Assembly: GCA_021781185.1 (NCBI GenBank)
Contig: JAJXXI010000473.1
Coordinates: 1-8,593 of the forward strand
Length of the DNA stretch: 8,593 nt
Source of the DNA: a bacterium
Lineage (GTDB): Bacteria > Verrucomicrobiota > Verrucomicrobiia > Limisphaerales > UBA11358
Direction: 5' to 3'
The notes under the pieces: generated by a model
What the model saw: the letters and a program-made list of their open reading frames with translations, nothing else
What the model was told of the DNA's origin: nothing
Databases searched by the model: none
Shown: positions 1 through 6,443 of the stretch, piece by piece
Layout of the letters: each line of letters begins with the position of its first letter
Position numbering within the stretch: the stretch's first letter is position 1
Made by a program: the position numbers and the translations under genes

Positions 1-579
1 CGCATCGCGCAGGGCCAGCATCAGAACGATGGCGTATAGCACGCCCGCCGCGCCGAACCAGGTGAAACAATTCCGCCAGGAGCCAAACTGGGCGATGTAG
101 CCGCCGATGCCGCCCAACGCCAATCCGGCGTAAAGGCCGCTTTGATGAATGCCCACGGCACGGGCCCGGGTTCTCCCGGTGTGAAAATCCGCAATAAGGG
201 CCAGCGCCGCCGGAAAATAAAACGCCTCACTGATGCCCATGAGCGAGCGGAATGCGAGCATCTGCGAATATGTGTGGGCATGCCCCGTAAGCCACGTCAC
301 CACCGACCAGACGAACAGGCTGCCAATGACGGTCCAGCGGCGGTTGAATTTGTCCGCGATGAATCCACCCACCGGACTCAGGAACGCATAAACCCACATG
401 AACACGGCCATGAGCGTGCCAAAGTCCTGATCATTGGCGATGCTGGGAATGTCGGCGCGGATGGAAACGCGGATGCTCGAAACCATCTGCCGGTCAAGGT
501 AGTTGAGCATGACCACGGGCCACAGCAGCGCCACGACAACCCACGCATAGCCGGAAATTTTTGGGGCCGCCTGATTCAC
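1..579 (-). CDS. MFS transporter, N-terminal half (gene cut by the window edge)
   Basis: This is the first 193 codons of an inner-membrane secondary transporter of the major facilitator superfamily; the rest lies beyond the left edge. Six hydrophobic segments can be placed at roughly residues 11-28, 53-74, 82-100, 107-130, 141-163 and 171-189, matching the first six-helix bundle of a 12-helix permease. The loop between helices 2 and 3 carries the MFS signature motif A (GGFIADKFNRR, residues 71-81), and helix 1 ends in NYLDRQ, typical of the anion:cation symporter group that includes hexuronate permeases. I chose the GTG at 579-577, which overlaps the stop of the upstream lyase gene as GTGA; an in-frame TTG at 615 is a less likely alternative. 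Position behind three pectate-lyase-like genes suggests import of galacturonate or unsaturated oligogalacturonides. MFS membership is secure; the substrate is inference. Confidence 0.9.
   Translation of the reverse strand, partial: MNQAAPKISGYAWVVVALLWPVVMLNYLDRQMVSSIRVSIRADIPSIANDQDFGTLMAVFMWVYAFLSPVGGFIADKFNRRWTVIGSLFVWSVVTWLTGHAHTYSQMLAFRSLMGISEAFYFPAALALIADFHTGRTRARAVGIHQSGLYAGLALGGIGGYIAQFGSWRNCFTWFGAAGVLYAIVLMLALRDA
576..579 (-). promoter_or_regulatory. GTGA start/stop overlap (lyase stop, MFS start)
   Basis: On the minus strand the lyase stop TGA (578-576) shares two bases with the transporter start GTG (579-577). GGAG lies directly at the start (…TTTGGAGTGA), too close for a normal Shine-Dalgarno site, so re-initiation by the terminating ribosome is the likeliest route. 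The coupling mechanism is inferred; the overlap is seen directly. Confidence 0.6.
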
Positions 580-2255
580 TCCAAAGTATTGAGGTTGCTC
601 TGCGGATTGTTCCAATCAATCTTCCGCCTCGGGTCGAGGCCGTAGAGATATTTTTCGATGACCGTATAGCCGTCGCCTTGCAGATCTTTTTGCGCAAGCG
701 CCACGTCATTCACATCCAGCTTGTATTTTTTCTTCCAGGAAAGCGGAATGCCGTCAGAACCAAGGTCTTTGATGGGTTTGCCCTGATAAGCGGGATACCC
801 GCCGACTTGTGATGGATTGGTGATGATTCCAAGCGGAATCAGCCGGAGAAGCCCGGCGATGGCCGTTTGGGAATAACCGGCATGACTCAATTCATCCTGG
901 GTGGCCGGACCGGGCTTGGCGGTGGCTTGGCCGGTGCGAACCATCTGGATAATCCGCCGGTCAACCGGATCGCGCCTGGGCAAGGTCGCCCCGGCATCCG
1001 CGAGAACGGTTGCCAAAGCTTGGTCTGCGGACTGAATTGGCAGCGGTGCGTGCGGAAACGGCGCATTGGTGCGAATCTGAGACAGCACCAAGTCCAGAGG
1101 ATGCCGCTTCACGTCGGGTTGCACGCCTCCATCCCAGTTGTCCGCCGTCACCCTGGCGTTGCCTTCGACGATGTTGCCGTTCACGTAAGCCCGGCCGAAA
1201 TGATCCACCACGGTTTTGCTGCGCTCGGATTCGGGTTTCAGCAGACGATGGGAGATCGGCTCACCCTTGGGCGTGGCCGGGCCGGGCTTGAAATAATTAT
1301 TGATGATGTTGAACTCGCTGCGATGGTCGCCGCCGTCCACGGTGCGGTGAACCCAGTTGAACACGACGTTGTTCGCGAAGGTGAAATCGCCATACATGCC
1401 GATGCTGGGATTGCGGCCCGTGTTGCACGCCCACAGATTGTGATGAAAAGTGCTGTTCAATCCGCCGATCGTGCTGCCAAAGGCATGGTGATACGTGTTC
1501 AAGCCTTCGCTGAAGATGGAGTTCTGGATGGTAATGTTGACCGTGGGCAGCTTGAGTTCCTTGCCACCGGCCGGCGGCTGATACATGTGCCGATACATGG
1601 ACATGTTTTCATCCAAGCCCCAGCTCCCGGAAACATGGTCAATCATGATGTTACCGGTCGGATTGCCGCCCAACGAATCGTTGCGGTCGCCCACCCACGT
1701 CTCGCCGCGCCGAAAACGCAGGTAGCGGATGACAACATCGTGCGTCTCCAGTTCAACGGTGTTGCCCGCAATGCAAACGCCATCGCCCGGCGCGGTGTTG
1801 CCGGCAATCGTGATGTAAGGCGCGCGAATGCGGAGGTGATCCTGAAGATGAATGATGCCAGCGACGTTGAAGACCACGAAGCGCGGCCCGCCCGCTTCAC
1901 ACGCTTCACGAAAACTGCCCGGCCCGCTGTCGTTGAGGTTCGTGACCACAAAAACATTCCCGCCGCGTCCGCCATAGGAAAACATTCCCCCGCCCCAGGC
2001 GCCGGGAAACGCAGGAATTGTCGCCTGCGGTAAATCTCCCGGCTCAGCCGCACCGGGCAGATAAGGTTTTCCCTTTGCCTCCCATTCTTTGATGATGGGC
2101 AATGCTCTGGCAAACGCCTCATCCGAACGCTGGTCCGCAGCAGACAACTTCGCCCTGGCTTCTGCGGCGATCTCCGCAGAGATCGCCGGATATTGGGCCC
2201 GGGACGAAACCACCGATGCCAGCGAAATTGCCAGGATGAGGAACTTGCGGTTCAT
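576..2255 (-). CDS. Secreted pectate lyase-like protein, PL1-type beta-helix (third lyase of the operon)
   Basis: Predicted exported polysaccharide lyase that would cleave alpha-1,4-galacturonan by beta-elimination in the periplasm or outside the cell. From the ATG at 2255 the protein has 559 residues with a signal peptide (MNRKFLILAIS…SSRAQ, about residues 1-21). A longer start, GTG at 2273, would overlap the upstream gene by 14 bases and add six residues (MPDPEL) before the signal peptide. I prefer ATG 2255: it lies four bases past the upstream stop and makes key residues collinear with the 566-residue paralogue. The PL1 core runs from about 80 to 330 and shows GGRGG, TAPGDGVCIA, DVVIRYLR, IDH (205-207), a DE pair (215-216), FHHN (270-273) and GRNP with Arg281, which by alignment matches the catalytic Arg of PelC-type lyases. 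The C-terminal module (497-542, DGIP…GDGYTVIEKYL) resembles thrombospondin-3/EF-hand-like elements with acidic positions missing. Family assignment is firm; pectate as substrate is inferred. Confidence 0.9.
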   Translation of the reverse strand: MNRKFLILAISLASVVSSRAQYPAISAEIAAEARAKLSAADQRSDEAFARALPIIKEWEAKGKPYLPGAAEPGDLPQATIPAFPGAWGGGMFSYGGRGGNVFVVTNLNDSGPGSFREACEAGGPRFVVFNVAGIIHLQDHLRIRAPYITIAGNTAPGDGVCIAGNTVELETHDVVIRYLRFRRGETWVGDRNDSLGGNPTGNIMIDHVSGSWGLDENMSMYRHMYQPPAGGKELKLPTVNITIQNSIFSEGLNTYHHAFGSTIGGLNSTFHHNLWACNTGRNPSIGMYGDFTFANNVVFNWVHRTVDGGDHRSEFNIINNYFKPGPATPKGEPISHRLLKPESERSKTVVDHFGRAYVNGNIVEGNARVTADNWDGGVQPDVKRHPLDLVLSQIRTNAPFPHAPLPIQSADQALATVLADAGATLPRRDPVDRRIIQMVRTGQATAKPGPATQDELSHAGYSQTAIAGLLRLIPLGIITNPSQVGGYPAYQGKPIKDLGSDGIPLSWKKKYKLDVNDVALAQKDLQGDGYTVIEKYLYGLDPRRKIDWNNPQSNLNTLE

Positions 2256-2262
2256 CAACTCA
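2253..2262 (-). promoter_or_regulatory. Four-base gap between the second and third lyase genes
   Basis: The minus strand reads TGA-GTTG-ATG: stop of the 566-residue lyase (2262-2260), four bases, then the preferred ATG of the next lyase (2255-2253). There is no convincing Shine-Dalgarno sequence; the GAG three bases before ATG is too near. The competing GTG at 2273 also lacks one. Termination-reinitiation is the simplest reading. Confidence 0.5.
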
Positions 2263-3960
2263 GGGTCTGGCACTCAAGGTGTTCACATTGCTGCGCGGAT
2301 CGCTCCAATCAATTTTCTTCGTCGGATCGAGGCCATCGAGATACTTGTCCATGACCGTATAGCCATCTCCCTGCAAATCTTTTTGCGCGAGCGCAACGTC
2401 GTTGGTGTCCAAACCGTATTTAACCTTCCACGACAGCGGAATGCCGTCGGCGCACAAATCCCTGATCGGTTCGCCTTTGTATTCGGGATAGCCGCCGACC
2501 TGTGATGGATCGGTAATGATGCCGTTGCCATATTCACCAATATTGTTCTTCGCCAAACCTTTCATCGGCTTCACCTTAACCCACTTGCCCTGGCTCCAGA
2601 CTTTGCCCGTCCGGACTTCCTCGATGACGCGTTTGTCCACCGCGTCCCGACCCGGCAGCGTGTCGCCGGCGCCGTTCAAAACTGCTTCATAGGCTTCCCT
2701 GGCCGATGTGATGGTCATCGCTGGCATGGGAAACGGATGGTCCACGCGCACCTCGGCAATCAGCTTTTTCACCGCGTCGTTTTTGGATGTCGTCGGATCG
2801 TCCTTGGAGCCGCCAGCGGAAAACTGCACGCCGCCCGCCCAGTTGTCGGCGGTCACCGTTTCATTGCCTTCAACCACATTGCCAGCAACGTAAGCCTTGC
2901 CGAAATAGGGAATCATGTCCGGCTTCTTCTGCGTGGCGGAGGGCAGCAGGATGCGATAACCAATCGGACCGGGATTCACCGCAGGACCGGGTTTGAAATA
3001 ATTGTTGATGATGTTGTAGAGGCTGTCCTTGTCGCCGCCGTCAATGGTGCGATGCCGCCAGTTGAAGAGCACGTTGTTGACGAAATTGAAATCATAGGTC
3101 ATCGCCACACTCGGATTGCGGCCGGTGTTGCACGCAAAAAGGTTGTGGTGAAAGCCGGTGTTGCGCCCGCCCCAGTCACCACCAAAGGCATGGTTGTAGG
3201 TGTTGAGCGCCTCGCTGGTGAGGCACCATTGAATGGTGACATTGACAGCGGGAAGCTTGAGCACCGGGCCGCCGTTGGTCGGCTGATACATGTGGCGGTA
3301 GGTGTCGAGATTCTGGTCCTCGCCCCAACTCGCCGAGATGTGATCCAGAATGATGTTGCCCACGGGATTGCCATAGTGAACACCGTGCCGGTTGAAAATG
3401 TCCAGATTGCCGCGACGCAGTCGCAAATAACGGATCACGACATCATGCACGTTGTCCACCAACCCGTTGTCAGCAATGCAAACGCCGTCGCCGGGCGCAG
3501 TATGACCATCGATGGTGATGTAAGGCGCCTCGATGTAAATGGGCTTCTTGAGATGAATGATGCCGGCGACGTTGAACACCACGATGCGCGGTCCAGCCGT
3601 TTCACAGGCTTCGCGCAATGTTCCCGGCCCGCTGTCAGCCAGGCTCGTCACGACATAAACTTTTCCACCGCGACCGCCGAAGGAGTATTTCCCGCCGCCC
3701 TCCGCGCCGGGAAACGCCGGCACCTTGGCCTGCGGCAAGTCGCCGGGCTTGGACGCCCACGGAATGAAAGGTTTCCCCTTGGCCGCCCACTCCGCGATGA
3801 CCGGTGCGTCGTTGGAGATGACTCCCTGCTCGTATTGATTCCAGGCAGCATCTCGCGCCTTGATGACGGCATCAGGGATGGGCCAGTTTTCACGCGACAA
3901 AACCGGCGAGGCCACAAGTGAGGATAGAAATAGTGTTGTAAGAATCGTGTTTGATTTCAT
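2260..3960 (-). CDS. Secreted pectate lyase-like protein, PL1-type beta-helix (second lyase of the operon)
   Basis: A 566-residue predicted exported PL1-type lyase, the tandem paralogue of the next gene down. Residues 1-22 form a Sec signal peptide (MKSNTILTTLFLSSLVASPVLS); there is no lipobox cysteine. After a short helical-looking segment (about 25-60) and the block EWAAKGKPFIPWASKPGDLP, the beta-helix core starts near 82 with PGAEGGG and GGRGG. Motifs in order are TAPGDGVCIA, DVVIRYLRLRRG, LDH (205-207), SWGEDQN with Asp215, FHHN (270-273) and GRNP with Arg281, the likely catalytic base. Asp206, His207, Asp215, His271-272 and Arg281 fall at the same numbers in the paralogue. A C-terminal module (501-543, DGIPLSWKVKYGLD…GDGYTVMDKYL) ends the protein. 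The ATG overlaps the stop of the upstream lyase as ATGA. Homogalacturonan is the most likely substrate, but PL1-like proteins include unassayed groups. Confidence 0.92.
   Translation of the reverse strand: MKSNTILTTLFLSSLVASPVLSRENWPIPDAVIKARDAAWNQYEQGVISNDAPVIAEWAAKGKPFIPWASKPGDLPQAKVPAFPGAEGGGKYSFGGRGGKVYVVTSLADSGPGTLREACETAGPRIVVFNVAGIIHLKKPIYIEAPYITIDGHTAPGDGVCIADNGLVDNVHDVVIRYLRLRRGNLDIFNRHGVHYGNPVGNIILDHISASWGEDQNLDTYRHMYQPTNGGPVLKLPAVNVTIQWCLTSEALNTYNHAFGGDWGGRNTGFHHNLFACNTGRNPSVAMTYDFNFVNNVLFNWRHRTIDGGDKDSLYNIINNYFKPGPAVNPGPIGYRILLPSATQKKPDMIPYFGKAYVAGNVVEGNETVTADNWAGGVQFSAGGSKDDPTTSKNDAVKKLIAEVRVDHPFPMPAMTITSAREAYEAVLNGAGDTLPGRDAVDKRVIEEVRTGKVWSQGKWVKVKPMKGLAKNNIGEYGNGIITDPSQVGGYPEYKGEPIRDLCADGIPLSWKVKYGLDTNDVALAQKDLQGDGYTVMDKYLDGLDPTKKIDWSDPRSNVNTLSARP
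3957..3960 (-). promoter_or_regulatory. ATGA start/stop overlap (first and second lyase genes)
   Basis: The ATG of the 566-residue lyase (3960-3958) overlaps the TGA of the 767-residue lyase (3959-3957). The preceding bases (CAATGACAACCAA) contain no Shine-Dalgarno sequence, so translation probably depends on ribosomes finishing the upstream gene. Confidence 0.65.
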
Positions 3961-6260
3961 TTGGTTGTCATTGAATATTCGCCGACGAGCGAGTTGAGAT
4001 ATTTTTCGAGATTCGTGTAACCGTCACCGTTCAAATCTTTATTGGCATCGGAAGGGTCGTGCGGGTTCAGTCCGTGCGCCTTTTCCCAATCGTCCGGGAT
4101 GCCGTCATGATCACTGTCCACGGGCACATTGTATGTCCGGTAATTCGGCCAGGGAAAATCCGGCGAGCCGAGCGCGGATTTGTCATCCGTCGGCTGGTCA
4201 ATGATGCCGGGATAATTCGGCCCCGGCCGGTCGCCGAAGGTCGGACCTTTGGTGCCAATGTATTCCGCCGTGCCATCCCGCGTGTCCTTGATAATATGCA
4301 GATCAATCACGTCGGATTTCGGAAAGTTGTCGCCGACATTCGCGAGGACATTCGTGAATGCCTCGCGAGCCGTTTGCGTGGTCACATAAGACGGATACAA
4401 CTCGTGATCTACGCGCACGGCGGATGCGTTGATCGGATTCCGGGCACTGGGCCAACTGTTTTCAAACGCACTCCAATTATTCGTCGCGTCCACATGGCCT
4501 TCCAGAATGTTCCCCGTCATGTAATAACTTTCCGTGCCCCAGGCCGGATTGATCTTGTCCAGCTTCAACAGCCATTTCACGAATGGATTCTTGGGATAGG
4601 GTTTGTAGTAATTGTTCACGTAATTCAACTCCTTGACTCCGCCGTCCGTGGTGCGAGCCGTCCAGTTGTAAACCACGTTGTTACGGATGTCCAGGTAGCC
4701 GGCGTAGTGTCCGCTCTGGTTCAACCCGCCAGCCAGACTCCAGTTCCGGTCCGTGCAATCCGCGAGCAAATTGTGATGATAACTGCCAATGTTGCCGCTG
4801 ATGGAACCGGCGAAGGCGTGCGTTTCCTTTTTGGTGCGGTCATTGGCCCGATAGTGCGGTCCATGCTGCAGCGCTTCGGCAACAATGTTGCGCTGGAAGG
4901 TGATGTTCTTTGCACCGCGCGAACTCGTGCCCTCGTCCGAACTCCAACTGATGGAACAATGATCCATGATGCAGTTGTCGCAGTAGCTCATGCCCGCACC
5001 GTCCATGGCCTTTTGGGCCGCGTCGCCGACGCGGAAGCGCATATACCGGATGATGACGTCGTGAGTGCCGTAAGCGCCGGCACCATAATCCGCCAGGCAG
5101 ACGCCATCGCCCGGCGCCGTTTGACCAGCAATGGTGCAATAGGGATTATGAACGGCACAGGGAGATTTCAGGTGGATGATGCCGGACACTCGAAAGATAA
5201 TGGTGCGCGGGCCATCCGCCTCAACCGCCGCGCGAAAACTGCCGGGAATCACCGCCTCACCTTTGGCTTTGTCATAGTCCAAAAGATTCGTCACCTCAAT
5301 CACTCGCCCCCCCCGACCGCCGCGCGCAAAACGCCCATAACCTTCAGCCGTCGGAAAAGCCAGAGAACGTGTGCGGAACATCCAAATTTCGCCTTTGACC
5401 GGTGACGCGCCGTGACCGTTAATCTCATCCACGCGCCAATAATTAGTCTGCATTGAATCCAAGGTTGGCAGCGTGTAACAGGCGGTTTTCAGGTTGCCCT
5501 TGAATTCCGGCGAAGCGGGCGTGGCCATGGCGACGGCGTTGGAATCCGTTCCCATATAGAGCTGATGCGTGGTGGCGGTCGCCGGAGCCGTCCAAGTCAA
5601 TGCCGATTCATTGGGCCAGTGCTCATCCTCATCGGCAGGAGAAGGTTTGATGGCCTTGCGATGCGGATCCGCCGTATCAATTTCAAAGCCGTTGATGATC
5701 AGACTTTGATTTCGGCTGGAGGCTTCCGGGCGGAAATGAATCACCACATCCTTGCCAGCGACCGCTTCGACTTTGATATATGTGCTGGCGACATCATAAT
5801 CATTCGTGGCGCGATACGTGGAAACCAGCCCCTTTTCTTTCACCACATCCCCGATGGAAACGTCCAAAACCGCCGGCGCAAAGCGCTCCCGGACCTCGTT
5901 GTGATACGTCACGATGCTATGCTTCCCTGGGCTCAATCCACTGATAACCATGTCAAAGCCGCCGTCACCGGTTGGATTTCCAACCACGATGCCGTCCGCC
6001 GACATGGTGGCACCATAATCCAGCGACCCCTTGAACAAAACGGGCGAGAGGATTTCCTTGGCCCCCGCACGGAAACTCACCGTGATGCCACCAAAACGAT
6101 GCGTGCCTGAAGCCCCCGCACGCCACGCCCAATTGTCCCAACGGGCCGTGAGAATGTCCTTCCGCGTGTCCTCCGGATTCAAATCCACTTTGAACGCATC
6201 CGCGTGGACCGTAAACAACAACAGAACGGCGAGATAAATGGAATAGGCAACTCGATTCAT
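3957..6260 (-). CDS. Multidomain secreted pectate lyase-like protein (beta-sandwich + Fn3-like + PL1-type beta-helix + Ca-binding-type module)
   Basis: First gene of the operon, 767 residues, well above the size of a single-domain PL1 enzyme. Residues 1-22 are a signal peptide (MNRVAYSIYLAVLLLFTVHADA). Residues 23-197 look like an all-beta accessory domain (DLNPEDTR…, GLSPGKHSIVTYHN, closing LIINGFEID), plausibly carbohydrate-binding. Residues 203-298 form an Fn3-like linker with the hallmark TNYWRVDEINGHG and EIWMFRT. The PL1 core begins near 302 with GGRGG, TAPGDGVCLADYG, DVIIRYMRFRVGD, MDHCSISW (432-439), DE (442-443), YHHN (494-497) and DRNW with Arg505, which aligns with the catalytic Arg of its neighbours although Pro is replaced by Trp. 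Residues 713-757 (DSDHDGIPDDWE…NGDGYTNLEKYL) are acidic thrombospondin-3/EF-hand-like loops likely to bind calcium. The ATG has a good Shine-Dalgarno site five bases upstream. Export and lyase fold are well supported; substrate is inferred. Confidence 0.92.
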   Translation of the reverse strand: MNRVAYSIYLAVLLLFTVHADAFKVDLNPEDTRKDILTARWDNWAWRAGASGTHRFGGITVSFRAGAKEILSPVLFKGSLDYGATMSADGIVVGNPTGDGGFDMVISGLSPGKHSIVTYHNEVRERFAPAVLDVSIGDVVKEKGLVSTYRATNDYDVASTYIKVEAVAGKDVVIHFRPEASSRNQSLIINGFEIDTADPHRKAIKPSPADEDEHWPNESALTWTAPATATTHQLYMGTDSNAVAMATPASPEFKGNLKTACYTLPTLDSMQTNYWRVDEINGHGASPVKGEIWMFRTRSLAFPTAEGYGRFARGGRGGRVIEVTNLLDYDKAKGEAVIPGSFRAAVEADGPRTIIFRVSGIIHLKSPCAVHNPYCTIAGQTAPGDGVCLADYGAGAYGTHDVIIRYMRFRVGDAAQKAMDGAGMSYCDNCIMDHCSISWSSDEGTSSRGAKNITFQRNIVAEALQHGPHYRANDRTKKETHAFAGSISGNIGSYHHNLLADCTDRNWSLAGGLNQSGHYAGYLDIRNNVVYNWTARTTDGGVKELNYVNNYYKPYPKNPFVKWLLKLDKINPAWGTESYYMTGNILEGHVDATNNWSAFENSWPSARNPINASAVRVDHELYPSYVTTQTAREAFTNVLANVGDNFPKSDVIDLHIIKDTRDGTAEYIGTKGPTFGDRPGPNYPGIIDQPTDDKSALGSPDFPWPNYRTYNVPVDSDHDGIPDDWEKAHGLNPHDPSDANKDLNGDGYTNLEKYLNSLVGEYSMTTK

Positions 6261-6265
6261 TTAGA

Positions 6266-6272
6266 CTTCCTC
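6266..6272 (-). promoter_or_regulatory. Shine-Dalgarno site of the operon's first gene
   Basis: The minus strand reads GAGGAAG, then TCTAA, then the ATG at 6260. This is the only strong ribosome binding site in the four-gene cluster; the three downstream genes start at overlaps or a tiny gap. It fixes the start of the 767-residue lyase. Confidence 0.75.
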
Positions 6273-6362
6273 ATGTAAAAGACGCAGACAACTGTTGAAA
6301 GGTTCAGGCATTTAATATTTTTCGGGCTATTTTTAAAATCCAGCACAACAGCGTTTTCGGCC
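6273..6362 (-). promoter_or_regulatory. Leader/promoter region of the lyase operon (boxes not resolved)
   Basis: This stretch lies between the upstream terminator and the first Shine-Dalgarno site, so the operon promoter must lie here if the cluster is independently transcribed. Its middle (about 6309-6342) is much richer in A/T than the surrounding DNA. A TATTAA (minus strand, 6317-6312) could act as a -10 box and would give a leader of roughly 45 bases, but the sequence 17 bases further upstream (GATTTT) is a poor -35 match. I see no clear operator palindrome or riboswitch. Confidence 0.3.
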
Positions 6363-6401
6363 AAAAAAAATGCCGGAGTCAAGTCTTCACTCAACCCCGG
6401 C
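6363..6401 (-). terminator. Rho-independent terminator of the beta-solenoid protein gene
   Basis: On the minus strand a 13-base arm GCCGGGGTTGAGT (6401-6389) and the arm ACTTGACTCCGGC (6384-6372) pair along their whole length, with ten Watson-Crick and three G-U pairs and a GAAG loop. An A and eight T residues follow (6371-6363). It lies 42 bases past the TAA of the upstream gene and ends transcription before the lyase operon. There is no T-tract on the other side, so it acts in one direction only. Confidence 0.9.
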
Positions 6402-6443
6402 TTTGATGGACAAACCAAAGGCCGCAGACGGCTGCTGACCCGA

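Noticed and set aside
142..645. Plus-strand open frame of 167 codons opposite the MFS gene
   Set aside because: The minus strand encodes an unmistakable MFS N-terminal half with motif A. The plus-strand product is charged and low in structure.
867..2033. Plus-strand open frame of 388 codons opposite the third lyase
   Set aside because: It is a mirror frame of a conserved gene, with no recognisable domain or ribosome binding site.
2256..2273. GTG at 2273 as the start of the third lyase
   Set aside because: It adds six residues before a good signal peptide, lacks a Shine-Dalgarno site and breaks the residue collinearity with the paralogue that the ATG at 2255 gives. It is not fully excluded.
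2737..3921. Plus-strand open frame of 394 codons opposite the second lyase
   Set aside because: It has the same composition and reading-frame relation as the frame opposite the lead lyase. The resemblance between these antisense translations reflects homology of the coding strands, not a real antisense family.
4059..5405. Plus-strand open frame of 448 codons opposite the lead lyase
   Set aside because: It is antisense to a clearly conserved lyase gene. Its translation is rich in Arg, Val, His and Ile without domains, as expected for a mirror frame in GC-rich DNA.
3957..6260. Dockerin (cellulosome) reading of the lyase C-terminal module
   Set aside because: The acidic loops resemble dockerin calcium loops, but there is no duplicated dockerin repeat of the usual length and spacing, and no cohesin or scaffoldin gene in view.
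6414..6440. Possible second hairpin (GCAG-CCGT-CTGC) between the beta-solenoid gene stop and the terminator
   Set aside because: It has only four strong pairs and no T-tract. The long hairpin just downstream explains termination.
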